A stretch of 64,000 nucleotides of DNA from Synaphobranchus kaupii (lineage: Eukaryota; Chordata; Actinopteri; Anguilliformes; Synaphobranchidae), in NCBI GenBank assembly GCA_029718625.1, contig CM056380.1, positions 101,499,586 to 101,563,585 of the forward strand, read 5' to 3'. A model generated the notes under the pieces. That model saw only the letters and a program-made list of their open reading frames with translations. It was not told the DNA's origin and ran no database searches. Position 1 is the stretch's first letter; each line of letters begins with the position of its first letter. Positions 20,060 to 32,246 of the stretch are shown one piece after another. Made by a program: the position numbers and the translations under genes.

Positions 20060-21164
20060 TCTAGATGGGAGCAAGGCCTATGATATTATATACTTAGACT
20101 TCCAAATGCATTTCAGAGTGGGTTCGGAACTGGTTACGGGATAGAACACAAAGGGTAGTAGTAGGAGGGATCTTATCTGAGCAGGGTAAAGTGGGAAGTG
20201 GAGTTCCACAGGGTTCGGTTCTGGGTCCACTGCTCTTCCTCATTTACATAAATGACCTAGATGCGGATATTGAAAGTACATTAGTTAAATTTGCGGATGA
20301 TACAAAACTGGGAGGTTTAGCCAACTGTCTGGAAGCTACTAAGGTAATCCAAGAAGATTTAAACAAATTCCAGAAGTGGACAGAAACCTGGCAAATGAAA
20401 TTCAATATAACTATATGTAACGTTCTACATGTGGGGAATAAAAACATAGGGCAGGATTACTTTATGCGGGGTACAAAACTAGAATGTGCACATGCAGAAA
20501 AAGACTTGGGAGTAATAGTCGATCAAAGCCTATCAGGGTCTGGTCAATGTGTGGTAAAAAAAAAGCTAACAGGATGCTGGGATACATAGCCAGGAGTATT
20601 GAGTATAAATATAAGGAGATCATACTCACACTATACAATGCCCTTGTCAGACTATACTTAGAGCACTGTCTGCAGTTCTGGGGACCTTACTACAAGAAAG
20701 ATATAGAGGCGCTGGAAAAGGTCCAAAGAAGGGCAACCAGATTGATCCAGGGTATAAAAGATAAGTTTTATGAGGAAAGGCTTGAAATGCTAGGACTTTT
20801 CAAGCTTAGTAAAAGGAGACTTAGGGGGGATTTGATTGAGATGTTTAAATTTATTAAAGGGATCAACAAAGTGAACTACAGGAAATTATTCAAGTTGAGC
20901 TCGGTTAGCAGAACGAGGGGGCATAAATGGAAACTGGCAAAGAATACATTTCTCACAGACACTAGGAAATATTTTTTCACACAGAGAGTGGTCAATACGT
21001 GGAATAGCTTGCCTGAACATGTGGTGGAGGCAGAAACACTGGGGGTGTTCAAGGCCCAGCTTGATTCAGTGTTAGACACTATTAGTACAGTTTAGAGGTA
21101 AGAATAGACAAGCATTGCTGGGCTGAATGGCCTGTTCTTTCCTTGTTGTTATGTTATGTTATGT
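20060..21164 (+). mobile_element. 5'-truncated CR1-like LINE, ORF2 3' end
   Basis: Non-LTR reverse transcriptase fragment on the plus strand. SGVPQGSVLGPLLFLIYIND and KFADDTKL (the F-ADD catalytic box) are in frame from about 20130, then after a frameshift near 20560 a long C-terminal part runs to 21095 (YLEHCLQFWGPYYKKDIE, EKVQRRATRLI, RRLRGDLIEMFK, TWNSLPEHVVEA). This order is typical of CR1/L2-clade ORF2 C-termini. The 3' end is followed by a short (TTATG)n run at about 21149-21164. Only the last ~1.1 kb of the LINE is present, the usual outcome of incomplete target-primed reverse transcription. It lies inside the hAT element and is therefore younger. Confidence 0.88.
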
Positions 21165-21822
21165 GTGTAGGGGTGTTCAGAGAGGCCACTATTTGTATTT
21201 CTTGAGGCCTAATTATGCGTGTTTGTATTCAGATAAAAATAAAGTTAGCACAGTTTGCAGCTCTGCAACAAAAAAAGAAGGAAACTTGGCAGGCAATACT
21301 GTTTTTTGGCACTGACATTCCTATTGTTGGAATATTAAATCATTTAACTCACTTTTCTATAATAGCCTAACATAATATTTGAAGTATAACAACAGTCTTA
21401 CATGTTATGCAAAAGTAGAAGGCTAACAGCAGAGCTAACTATTGTATACCACCCTGGCAAATGACAGCTGCTTTATGCAAATAAAATGGGGTAAGCTCCA
21501 CAAAATTAATTATGTTGTACCAAAGTGAAATAAGGTTATCCCTTTAAACAAAAGCTGAGTGTGCTCTTTAGCTAAATCAAGAAAAAAAAAGTATTTGTCC
21601 CAAACATGGAGCTTACAGTTGCCTACTGAACTACCATTACACCGAATCTCCGGACTGTTTTCAAGAAATAAAGCAGCAAGCACTTTACAAACAAAGGTAA
21701 TGTCAAAAAAAAAAAGATTTGTAGGTTATGGTTTCTCTTAAAACTGTTGGAATTTCTAACAATATGGTTAAAAGAAAAAAGAAGGCCTAGCTATTCCCAC
21801 TGCAAAACACAAAGTAATTGTC

Positions 21823-24075
21823 TCAAAGCATGAGTCTTCTGTTTGTTTTCATTAAAGCCCTAACAAACTCATCCAAATCAATACTCTTGGTTATTAATTT
21901 TTCATGTGCCAGAATCACCAAATTCGTTTTTCTCTCATGCAGCATTGTGCGGCGGAAGGGTGTTAGGACACGTGTCAGAGTGGAGAAAGAACTCGCACAT
22001 GATGCTGAGGATACTCCAATCACCAGTGCAGTTGCATACACTGCATGTAGCTCTGGAAAGGCTTCCTTATAGCCCTGTATATGTCGACACACTGTTGACA
22101 GGTCCGCGTCAGTGGAGAACTTCTTGAGCAACATGGATTTTGCCACATCAATTTCATTTTTCAGACTATTGGTTGTTGCATCAGTACCGGCAAGTAGCTG
22201 CAGCGGTTTCAATAGGGCCAACTCTAGAAAAGACGTAGACTGGGGAACAAGACAGCTTACTGCCCTCATCAGGTCAATATTTCTCCTCGAAAACCTGTCC
22301 TCAATCTCTGCAATAGCTCTGTCCAAGATGTTTAGGAGGGCTCTTCTCAAAGACTGGCTGGGAGTGTTGGAGGAATCGGACTCAGTGTGACCAACGGTGG
22401 AGAGAACAAAACTGTCTATGAGCTGTTTGCTCATTGTTCTCCTTCTTTTTGTAGCAGTGGGGCTGTCTAATATCTCGAAATTATCCCATGAATCATCTTC
22501 TCGGATATCTTTTAAAGCTTGCAGTGAGGCACTGATAACCTCCCCAGCACTGCAAAGATCCACAGCCTTAGCCTGCAGAATAGAATTTGCTCGCTTCAAG
22601 ACACCAAAAATTTTGATGAGGAATTTACCAATTTCAAAAAAATGATGCTAGGAGCCCTGATGCCTCTGTGCATAAAGCCATTGCTGCCACACTATCTTCA
22701 GAAATCGCTGACAAAATGTTCAAGATGGCATCCTCATTGTCTACCAGACATTTTGTTACATCATAATGACTGGTCCACCGTATCTCGAGTAACCTTTTAA
22801 GAGAGGGCGCATTATAGTTCTGGGCTACATAATGATGGCGAACGAAGGAATGTAGTGAGCCGGAGAGTTCAAAGAATGTTTTGTCTCATGGCTCTTCCTG
22901 AATGGCATGCACCACTGCTAGGTGCAGCTGATGGTTGTAGCAATGTACATAAGGAATGAGCCTGCCAAGCTTCTGTTGCAACAATGCTTGAACCCCACCC
23001 CTGATCCCACTCATGACTGATGCGCCATCATAACATTGGCTGATTATATTATCAGCACTGTGACCTTCACTGGACAGGTGTTTGAGCATTTCTGTTGTTA
23101 TATATTCTGCATCCAACCCACTCAAGTCCAGTAAACCAATCAAATGCTCCTCAGGAACCGAATTACAGACAAACCGAATCACAAGTGAGAGATTCTCAAC
23201 ATTGCACCTGTCTCTGGTTCCATCACATTTGATGCAGAACCCTACTGTATCTGCATTATCATATTTTCTTTTCACCTCATGCAACACCATACTGGCTAGA
23301 GTGTTAATTATCTCATTTTGAATGCCTTTTGATGTGTACTTTGCATTCTGAGGGATGTTTTTTGCTATTTCAGCAAGTTTGCAATCCTTAGCCAGAGTGT
23401 ACTCAAACAATTTCAGGAACAGCCCAGCAGAGATATCACTGTCATCGTTTATTTCGGACTGACTTTCAGTGCTTCCACGAAAAGGAAGTTCGTTCACAGC
23501 CAGAAACTGCACCACTTCCCCTATGCTTCTGATGTAGTATCGGTGTTTCTCAACCTGCGTTTTTCCCAAGAGACATGATATAGTGTCACCACTCTCGTGT
23601 TCAGTTCTGTCCATGATCGTGCAGCATTCAAATGGCTATGGCTAGATGCATGCCTGTATAATCCCCTGTCCTTTTCTAATGCCGTTTTCCAGTTAATAAA
23701 CCCTGTCTTGGTAAAAACTAGATCTCTGTCATTTGTGCTTGAAAACTTGCGACAGGGGAAGCAGAAACATGCATCTAGTTTCACTGAATATTCTAGCCAT
23801 GATCGTGACTGATACTAGCTTGGGTTGAAAGAACGAGCCTTTTTGCCAAACTCCCATTTGGGAAATACTTTTAGAACTGGCTGAGATGGTGTGTTATCAT
23901 TTAAATCGTGGCTGAGATCCATGGAAGCACCCCCGACTGCCTTTTCTTCTGAACTGAGACCGGGCACAGGATCCGATACTGAGCATGAAGATTCTGAACT
24001 ACCGGTATGTACAACTAGAGCTGCATTTGTGTTAACATTACTGTGCTTTGGTTTAGTAATCAAAAATCGATGCAT
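21823..24075 (-). pseudogene. hAT transposase, ZMYM1-like (TTF zinc finger, DUF4371, dimerisation domain)
   Basis: Read on the minus strand, pieces at 24075-23815, 23784-23521, 23614-22886 and 22599-21823 follow one another as one protein. They carry the TTF-type zinc-finger signature (CFCFPCRKF then GFINWKTALEK), the DUF4371 core (CDGTRDRCNVENLSL, CYDGASVMSG, YVHCYNHQLHLAVVHA) and a C-terminal hAT dimerisation region (SSASCASSFSTLTRV). It is broken by a stop at 23817-23815, a frameshift near 23560-23610, a stop at 22888-22886 and a further break near 22620. It resembles the transposon-derived 'zinc finger MYM-type protein 1-like' proteins often annotated in fish. No host domestication is suggested. 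Confidence 0.85.
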
Positions 24076-24739
24076 AATGATTTAGGCTAATACCGTATAA
24101 GCAAGTAGGGTAACTGTCACCAAAAGGAAAGAAGAACCGTGGAGCACAGAGAATAAGAAAAGAAAGAAAAACACATTAGCGACCTAACCGTTAGTTAGCT
24201 TTAGCTATAACGGTGACAATTAGCTAGCTAACAGTTAACGTTACCTAGCTAGGTTAGCTAGTCTAACGTAAACTAGTACTGTAGCTAGCTAGCTAACGTT
24301 GCGTAAAACCACCACCACTAAGCCCCTCAGACAGTAATAACACTAAACCACTAAAATGAAACAACAAGACAAGACTCAAAATACACAGGCTTAATTATAA
24401 ACTTTTAAACAGAATAACTTTTAGACCTATATTATTTTTATTTATTTTTGCTGTGGGCAAACGTTAACCTCTTCAAGTGACAGACAAACACTGACAAATG
24501 TTGAAGTTGTTGTTTTTTGATATTTTGAATAGAACATTATGATTGGCTAAGTCTCCTGAACTGAGAAAGAATGCAAAATATCGGTTAAAAAAAAATTATA
24601 ATAACTTGGATTTTTTCTAGGGATTGATCAAAGCAATTGATTATTTTAAGTCAATGGTCAAAGTTTTGGGGGGGCACAGCAAAAAATTGGGGGGGCACGG
24701 CCCCCTCTGCCCCCCCCCAGATCCGGCCCTGGTCTGCAG

Positions 24740-25140
24740 ACTGCTTCGGACCCGTCCCTCCTTTGGTTTATCCTCCCGACTTCACGCAACCGGAGTCCCA
24801 GATGCATCACCCCGCCCCCTTTGAACTGATGATTGAACTGATTATTGAATTGACTATTACCATTCAGTCCACCTTTAGTCTAAACCGGGTCGGCCAGCGA
24901 AGGATGGGCACCCCCTCTCTAGCCAGGTTCCTTCCGAGATTTCTTCCCACTGGGGAGTTTTTTCTCGCCACTGTTCAGTGTTTTTTTCTCCCCTACCGGG
25001 AAGTTTTTTACCTCATTTTGCTGGTTGGGGGCTAAGGCCTGGTTTTTTGCTCAATTTTCCTTCTGTTTCCCTGTGCAGCGTCTTTGTGACAGTTCTCACA
25101 AAGCGCTATACAAATAAAATTGAATTGAATTGAATTGAAT
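24740..25140 (+). repeat. LINE-derived 3' tail with (GAATT)n end
   Basis: Contains TTCTTCCCACTGGGGAGTTT and the teleost retroposon tail AAAGCGCTATACAAATAAAA, followed by a GAATT pentamer run at about 25119-25139. It continues the repeat interrupted on its left by the hAT element (19770-19857 is the other half). No reading frame. Confidence 0.65.
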
Positions 25141-27114
25141 GACTGGGGAGGTATAATGCAATAATTGAAGAAGGCTCTGTTGAAAGAGGAAATTACAGGT
25201 GAGAAAACGACATTGGAAAAAATACGGTGACACTACGGTAACAGCATCTTTCTGTTTAATATTTCTTTGTTCGAGGTATATCATGACGGAAGGGAGCCTG
25301 GGTGCTAATAGTGGGTATGGAACGCTGTTATGGCGAAAATGCTGGTCAGTCGACGGCAGCTGTTTTGTAAAAGGGCTTTGGACCATGAATATTAAAATAG
25401 GATTGCCAGACTGTGATGTGTTCTTTTATTGATGCCAAACTGGAAGTAAACATGATTAAAATAAAAGGAGTTATTTTCTTTGAGCCTTGGCACCAATCCC
25501 TGGCTATTGTACGTCATCGTCTTTCTTTACGCTGCTCTTATGACCCTGCCTGAGACTTTGGATAAGAGACAAATTTGGAAGGTCTAAGTATATGGGAGGT
25601 TTAACATTGTATCAAAAACATCAATTGTAATTTAAATAAACGTTCCCTGGAATTGTTATGGGCTATACTGTGCTGCAGTGGGGTGAATTTGAAGTCTTAG
25701 CCATTAGGGTTTATTCTGAAACAGGTGACAAACAATTTTCCTAAAAGGACATGTTCTTGTGCAGATGACAGGTAATGAATGATAAGACAGGATGAAGGCT
25801 GCTGGGGATTAGCTTGATGGTGATCTAATTGGGAAGTACTGGAGGTTCATGTCCTCTCAGCACAAGGCAGGCAGTGTGCATTCTGACGCCCCCTTCTGTT
25901 CAACTCTAGTAAGTGTGTGCTGCGAAACTACTATGGAACAGCAAGGAGGGAACTCATATTAGTCAATGGTGTGGTTTCCCACAGTAGCCTACCAGCAGCA
26001 CCAATTAATAGACCTAATATATTACGCCTAATACGCCCTAAATGTTATTTGTTAATTTATTTTACTTTCCACTGCCCCTACATGCCTCTTAGAAAACTCA
26101 TGCAGATCTACCATTTTTGAGAAACATCACTTGCAGCAGTGCTTTAGTCAGAAACATATTTCTATATATAACGATAAAGTAGCTAATGATGAAGAGAGAA
26201 GAGAGAGTTGTTAATTTATGAGTCAGAGTGAGTCACAGTATCATGTTTCATTGATAACGAGTAGGGATGATGTAACGGGAGGCACATTTATCATTTCACT
26301 CCCTCAGTAAGATATATGATAGTTGTTCCACTTGTTCTTGAATAACTCTGGTCTTGGCCACGTGAAAGCTAGTTCAAGAAAACCTTTGGTTTGTCAAGTC
26401 AAAAAGTTGATGTTGGGGATCGATCAATGCATTCTCAATGGTTCTCAGGACCCGTCTTTCTGTGTTACACCAGTGGCAATGCAGAGGGCACCAGAAAAAC
26501 ACAAAAAAACATGTCTACATTACTGACTTAAATACACTCAACTGAAGATGCCTGCAGTTTATGCATCATTGAGTATGATTGTTATAATTGCTTTTATGAT
26601 GTTGTTGCATCTAGTAGAAATAGTGGTGGATAATTATTTGGCTTTATTTATGTTGATTGTTTCTTGTTTTAGGGCCAGATTCTAGCAATTGCCAGTACCA
26701 GTAGTGCCTACAAAACCTGTAGAACTAACGATGATTTATTTTAGTTATTTATTTATTTATTAATCCAACAGCTTTTTATTATAATTTTATCTGAGTTAAT
26801 TAATGAAGTTATATTGTAAAAGATGTCTGGTGACATGCATTTCAATATATTGTTTACAATAACAAACATGTCACAATAAATTATTTTAAGTATAGCCTAC
26901 ATATTAATGTTAACAGTACCAACTTATATACGTATGTAGGATCTGTTCACAGGTTAATTTAGGCTAAATTTCCCAGAGAAAAGGAATAGGAAATTGTTTC
27001 TCCAAGTAGTAGCCTAACGATATGAACATATGTGTAGATTATCTGTTAACATGAGAGTACTATAATAATAATAGCAATGACTGTGATGATGATTATTTTT
27101 CCTATTAGGCCTAC

Positions 27115-27116
<2 letters not shown>
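25141..27116. other. Intergenic DNA, no gene recognised
   Basis: AT-rich and mostly unique-looking; no conserved exon or recognised element seen. Confidence 0.4.

Positions 27117-27165
<49 letters not shown>
27117..27165. repeat. (AAT)n microsatellite
   Basis: About 16 copies of a trinucleotide, upstream of gpr27. Confidence 0.95.
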
Positions 27166-27166
<1 letters not shown>

Positions 27167-28213
27167 TAAGGCTATTAAATCAGATTGATTGAAACTTACT
27201 TTTAAAATAAGACATATGTCACGAAATTTGTTGCCGTATTTATAAATACATTATATAGCCTACATGACAGAATTAAGGTATGTCTGCGCCTTTAAAGATT
27301 CAACAGTAGCCTATATGTCACAGTGGTGTCTTCAGTGCTCACAGACAGAAACGATTTCATATGCAAAGCTTTTTTTCAATGGGATGAAATCCATGCTTCG
27401 GAGTCCGGACGCTTTTACGGCATTGTCCAGTTAAGCTATTTCGTGGTGTTTTTCATGGCACACGAGCGACAAATGGAACAACTTTCACCAGCGAAGCGGC
27501 TTGCACATTGTTTGAAAATGTCTAAGATACGGCACATCGTAGCCTATACGATTACGGCAATCGCAACCCGAAGTCGCCTACTAAGCAACGACCTGTCATC
27601 CGAAGTTCAGCTTCTTAACACCGAAATATAGCCTAAGAGGTAGGCTACCTGTTAATAGCTGTAGGCTACATTACATATCGCCTGGGCATAGCCATACTTT
27701 ATTAGATACAGATTAATTTAGCCCGTTTAATAGCCTACTCTGTCTGCCTTGTTTTATAAAGGCCTGTTCTGAATTTGCGTAGGCTATCTACATTTTAGCT
27801 CAAGGCGAGTGAATAAGCTATTCTGGGAGTGAGTGAGTGTCGAATTTGGAAAATATAGCTATATTTTAAAGAACGATTGTGTAACATGGTTGACAAGGAT
27901 GGTAGGCTATGCTGATAAAATAGCCTACTACAAGGCTACGATGACTTCGTCGCTTAATAAGATGCATGTCAGGTGGCACTAAAATAATGTTCTAATGTTT
28001 TACACAGCGAATTCATTTATTCCCCGAAGCACTGCAGCCTAAACCCTGAAGACTAGCTATGCACCATCCAGCGTCGAATCGCTCCATTTTTATTGAGATT
28101 ATCAATTGATATATTGATTATCTGTGGAAGAAAAAGCTGGTCTAGGCTAGGCTACTTGATGTGGGTTGACGGAGGGTGCGCGCTGTTGACGATAGTTGGT
28201 TATGGTTGCACAG
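27160..28213 (+). promoter_or_regulatory. Upstream region and 5'UTR of gpr27
   Basis: Unique-looking DNA between an (AAT)n array and the gpr27 ATG. It contains many copies of the short word TAGCCTA/TAGGCTA and no recognised mobile element. The bases just before the ATG read GGTTGCACAG, so a splice acceptor directly before the start codon is formally possible; other SREB genes have 5'UTR introns, but there is no pyrimidine tract here. An ORF at 27323-27631 matches no family I recognise. I see no clear TATA box near the start. Confidence 0.35.
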
Positions 28214-29329
28214 ATGGCGAACACAAGCGAGCCGGGGGATGGCAACCCTTCGCTACAGAATTATGCCATGACCGCTTCTGCGGTGAAGCTGGCCTCTCTC
28301 GGGCTGATAATCTGTATCAGCCTGGCAGGGAACATTCTGTTATCTTTCATGGTGCTGAAAGACAGCAGCCTACACAGAGCTCCCTATTACTTCCTCCTGG
28401 ATCTATGTCTGGCAGACATAATACGCTCAGCTGTGTGTTTTCCCTTCGTGATGATGTCCATCACCAGCGGCTCCAGCTGGACATATAGCATCATAAATTG
28501 CAAGATCATCGCATTCATGGCAGTTCTCTTCTGCTTTCACGTAGCCTTTATGCTCTTCTGCGTCAGTGTAACTCGATACATGGCGATCGCGCATCATAGA
28601 TTTTACTCCAAACGAATGACATTATGGACCTGCGTGGCTGTCATCTGCATGGTTTGGACCCTCTCCGTTGCTATGGCATTCCCACCGGTATTCGATGTCG
28701 GCACTTACAAATTCATTCGGGAGGAAGAACAGTGTATTTTTGAACACCGATATCTGAAAGCAAACGATACCTTGGGTTTTATGTTGATGCTGGCAGTCAT
28801 TGTGGGGACAACACACGTGGTTTACATGAAAATGCTGTTTTTTGTTTACGACCACCGTAAGATGAAACCTGCCCAGCTGATCCCGGCAATAAGCCAGAAC
28901 TGGACCTTCCACGGGCCTGGTGCTACAGGACAAGCAGCTGCCAACTGGATCGCAGGATTTGGACGTGGTCCCACCCCACCGACACTGGTGGGGATCAGAC
29001 AAGCTTTGCACAACCCCAACAAGAGGCTTCTCGTCTTGGATGAATTCAAAATGGAAAAACGAATCGGCAAGATGTTTTACTTGATAACTCTCGCGTTTCT
29101 TCTCCTGTGGTCCCCCTACATTGTCGCCTGCTATCTTCGAGTGTTTGTGAAAGCCAGTTCCATACCACATGTGTACCTCACTGCGGCGGTGTGGATGACG
29201 TTTGCGCAAGCAGGGGTGAATCCCATCATATGTTTTATATTTAACAAGGAGCTGAGGGTTCGTTTCAGAGCCCGTTTCGAATGCTGTTTGAGCACACAAA
29301 CACCTATGGAGTCTTATTGTGTTATCTGA
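28214..29329 (+). CDS. gpr27: G protein-coupled receptor 27 (SREB1), orphan class A receptor, single exon
   Basis: Intact 371-residue seven-helix receptor of the SREB family (GPR27, GPR85, GPR173). I start it at the ATG opening MANTSEPG, which matches the mammalian GPR27 N-terminus; an in-frame ATG six codons earlier (28196) is less likely. N-glycosylation sequons are at N3 and N184. TM1 is about 25-48 (GN motif at 39-40), TM2 58-80 (LADII), and TM3 starts at C96, the disulfide partner of C174 in extracellular loop 2. TRY at 120-122 replaces DRY. The SREB signature loop WTFHGPGATGQAAANW is at 230-245, followed by GRGPTPPTLVGIR. TM6 has LLWSPY (297-302) and TM7 has NPIIC (336-340) instead of NPxxY. 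A Cys pair at 357-358 could be palmitoylated. The tail ends ESYCVI. Loop 3 (LLVLDEFKMEKR) and the tail segment (KELRVRFRARFECC) resemble GPR27 more than GPR173, and linkage to eif4e3 and prok2 supports this. GPR173-like features remain (TYKFIREE-QCIFEHRY), so the symbol is less certain than the family. Confidence 0.93.
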   Translation: MANTSEPGDGNPSLQNYAMTASAVKLASLGLIICISLAGNILLSFMVLKDSSLHRAPYYFLLDLCLADIIRSAVCFPFVMMSITSGSSWTYSIINCKIIAFMAVLFCFHVAFMLFCVSVTRYMAIAHHRFYSKRMTLWTCVAVICMVWTLSVAMAFPPVFDVGTYKFIREEEQCIFEHRYLKANDTLGFMLMLAVIVGTTHVVYMKMLFFVYDHRKMKPAQLIPAISQNWTFHGPGATGQAAANWIAGFGRGPTPPTLVGIRQALHNPNKRLLVLDEFKMEKRIGKMFYLITLAFLLLWSPYIVACYLRVFVKASSIPHVYLTAAVWMTFAQAGVNPIICFIFNKELRVRFRARFECCLSTQTPMESYCVI

Positions 29330-30060
29330 ACGATATGCTATCTTATCTACTTCCGTTGTTTTGATTACAATAGTTCAGACAAATGATTGCGGTTTGAAGA
29401 ATTTTCTTTTTGAATGAATTGACTTAAGTTCCTTTTAAAACAAGCTCGGTATGCATTGCTGTCGCTCTTGTTGGTTATTTCACTTTAGTTGATTTCAAGT
29501 TTCCCTAGATTATACCGTGAAGGCCATATTTTGCAATATCCAAATTGCAGGTAGCCTACATATGAAATGTAAAAATGCCATATTTTTAAATATATATATA
29601 TATATATTTGTATGCATATATTTTACACTAATGTTAACAAATTAGCTTATTTAACAAATACTTCTTTAAAAATAAGTGTATGTTGCTTCTACGAAAGGAA
29701 TTAGGCTATGTGGACCTATTATGCTGGTGTAAATCTGATTTGTTGCATTTGTTTTAGACATTTTATCAGAATATACATTCTCTTTGATAAAATCTTCCTA
29801 GCATTGATTGTGTGGATAAAATACGACAACTCGGTTTTACTTTTTTTTTTTGCAAGTAAATATAATATGTAGCTTTTTTTTAAAAAATGTGTTGACAAAA
29901 AGGCTTTCTGTCACATTCCCTTTAATGTAAATTACGTTTTAATTTTATTGTCAAGAAAACATATTACTTAGTTCTGATGGTTGAACATGCTTAATGCCTT
30001 TGGAAGATGGTTGCCTTGTTTGTACTGCAGAATAAATGATCATAAATGATTAATAAATGT
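29330..30060 (+). other. gpr27 3'UTR with candidate poly(A) signals
   Basis: AT-rich sequence after the stop codon. Two AATAAA hexamers lie at 30031-30036 and 30053-30058, about 700 bases past the stop, and are the best candidates for transcript cleavage. An (AT)n run is at about 29587-29606. The UTR has several T-rich runs (for example 29841-29852 and 29872-29884). There is no coding potential. Confidence 0.5.
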
Positions 30061-32246
30061 GTTTGTATTGGTAATGCACAGAGGAAACGACTTTCCGTGG
30101 TTTGTTGGCCATATATTGAAAATGACTCATACTTTGCCAAATTTTTTGTTTAATCTAAAATGATTTGTTCAAGTCGACTTATCAAGAAGTATAAAATGTT
30201 TCCAGTTGATGAGCGCACTTTGCTAATGCTGCCAGTAAACTTGATCCACACTTTAATCTCTAATGTTATCCTACTGTGAGATCTGAAGAGCTTTATGACT
30301 CTTAAACTGCCCTCATGATATTTATTTAACATTACAGATCCAATGTACCCACCAGATATCCAGCTCTTGAACAATGAAAGTTCTGTCTCCCTTTTGTTGA
30401 TACCGAAACATTCAAATTTGACGCCTCTTCTAAAAATGAAAGCGAGTGACCAATTACATTACAATTGCAGTGGACATATGAAAGCCCCAGAACCTCATGT
30501 TACTAACCAGAACCTCCTGTAGTTAAGAAAATTGGAGAAGGGAAAGAGCATAGGAGCTGACCATCTGGTTATTCTATAATAAAATCTGTGATAACATCCA
30601 ATGTTCTGTTAGTGCCACACTCAAGGGTAATAAAACGCCTTCTACAAATGCACCAATGAGGTAGAGTGGAACCTAAATGAGTGATATGCACGTTTAAAAT
30701 ATTTAATAATATACATTTTTTACCATTGTTTATAGATCCTTAATACTTGTCTTCAGAGTTCAGAATTTTAGTTTACCTTATAACATTTTAAGCTTACTCT
30801 TTCTCTCTCACACTCACGATATATATAAATATATATATACAGTATATATGTCATCTTGACTTCATCTTGATTAACTCATACACTGTGACAGGAAAAGGGA
30901 CAGGATAACAAATTTAAAAATGACAAATTACAATGAATGATTGAGAGATTAGTGGGACAACAGAAGAATAGAGGAGGGAGTGGGAAAATATTGTAATAAC
31001 TCATTTTTATGAAAAGAGATGGGTCCCTCGAGATGGCTCATTCTTTTGATAATTTTCATACTCTTTGACATCAGTGTGCACAAAGTCCATCAGTGAGTAT
31101 AAGTCTCACATTAAGATCATTTCCATGGGGAGTTTGAGCTGGACAGTGGGAATTACGGCTTAGAGGTCAAACTTCAACATAATTTGTGGCATTATTGCTT
31201 TTCATCACCATCGCAACAAGACTGCCCTGCTATGCTATTCAGTGGGGTTTCAGCACATATGATTATGATATGACCCTACATCCAGAGATTTTCATGGCTA
31301 CCAATCCAGTGCCTTCAAAGTCCCTTGACAAGCACACTTGTGTGTGCAGCCTAGCAAGTTTGTATGCAAAGTAATTATTTCCTGCTCTTAAGTGAGTGCC
31401 AATTGGAAAACATGAGTATCTTGCACCTGAGGTAATTCCACATTTAGTCAATATCTGCAACACTTTGTGAGCTGGATTGCAAGAGAATACAAATAGTTGT
31501 GAGTAGATAATTGTTTGGAGCAATATACATGTAGAATGTGAAGCAGTCAGACATTAACCATTAATTTAACCAGTCTTCAGATCTATTTTTGTAAATTTTA
31601 TTTATGTACTGTATTTTAGGGTGCGGTGATGGGCAGTGTTTGCAACATGTATGCTGTTGCAGGATGGATGTTTTGTGCATTCTTATGCCACCTGCATTGG
31701 CCCCTGCAGGTCATCGCACTATCACCCCTTTCCATCTGAGGACAATTGTGTAGTATTCTATCATACTGTACTGTATGACTCCAGAGGCTCATGGGTAAAA
31801 GGATGAGACAGACTCCTTGACATATCCCGGAGAGACCAATTGGAGAGGCAACTTACCCTGCTGCCAATTTACAGCCAGCTTATTTTGTGGTTCACTATGT
31901 CTGTCATTGGGTAACCATATTTAATTTGGCCATATAATTACAGACGGGACAGTAAATATAGGTACAGACGGTTTTATTTGAGTCAGTTCACCCAAATATT
32001 ATTCTTTTGAATGACTTGGTTTATTTTTATTAACTATTTAATTAAAATAGTTAAATAACTATTTCCTGTTGTATAATTGCTGTGTTTGCTCGACTCGACA
32101 TTCACTTCAACTAGCTCTTGATGTCTATCTGGATGTAGAGGATGTGCTAAAATGCAAACAGGATGCTGGGATATGTAGAAAGATGTTTTGAATACAGATC
32201 AGGAGAGGTGATGTATATGTATAATGTCTTCCTTTAACCACATTAA
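30061..32246. other. Intergenic DNA between gpr27 and the gypsy element
   Basis: AT-rich, with an (AT)-rich tract at about 30818-30850 and no recognised exon or element. Short open frames (30150-30374, 31186-31523) show no domain. Confidence 0.4.

Larger units (their letters stand above)
19858..24731 (-). mobile_element. hAT superfamily DNA transposon, decayed, with nested LINE
   Basis: The octamer GTCTGCAG occurs immediately left (19850-19857) and right (24732-24739), a perfect 8-bp target duplication. The right end, read inward on the minus strand, begins CAGGGCCGGATCTGGGGGGG; the left end begins CAGCCCCGGTTCTAG, so the termini are related but diverged. Both ends are followed by G-rich runs with GGGGGGGCA words. 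A transposase relic lies on the minus strand (24075-21823). A CR1-like LINE (about 20060-21164) and a (GT)n array sit near the left end. At 4.87 kb including the insert, this was originally an element of about 3.7 kb. Confidence 0.88.

Noticed and set aside
27323..27631. 102-codon frame upstream of gpr27
   Set aside because: No recognised domain and no splice evidence; more likely promoter or 5'UTR sequence.
28093..28488. 131-codon plus-strand frame overlapping the gpr27 start
   Set aside because: Out-of-frame with gpr27; no domain.
28622..29299. 225-codon frame on the minus strand
   Set aside because: Antisense shadow of gpr27, whose plus-strand frame is a clear seven-helix receptor.
28214..29329. 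Calling the receptor GPR173 (SREB3)
   Set aside because: Some helices and loop 2 look like GPR173, but loop 3, the C-terminal region, the MANTSEPG start and linkage to eif4e3/prok2 favour GPR27. Kept as an alternative in the confidence.
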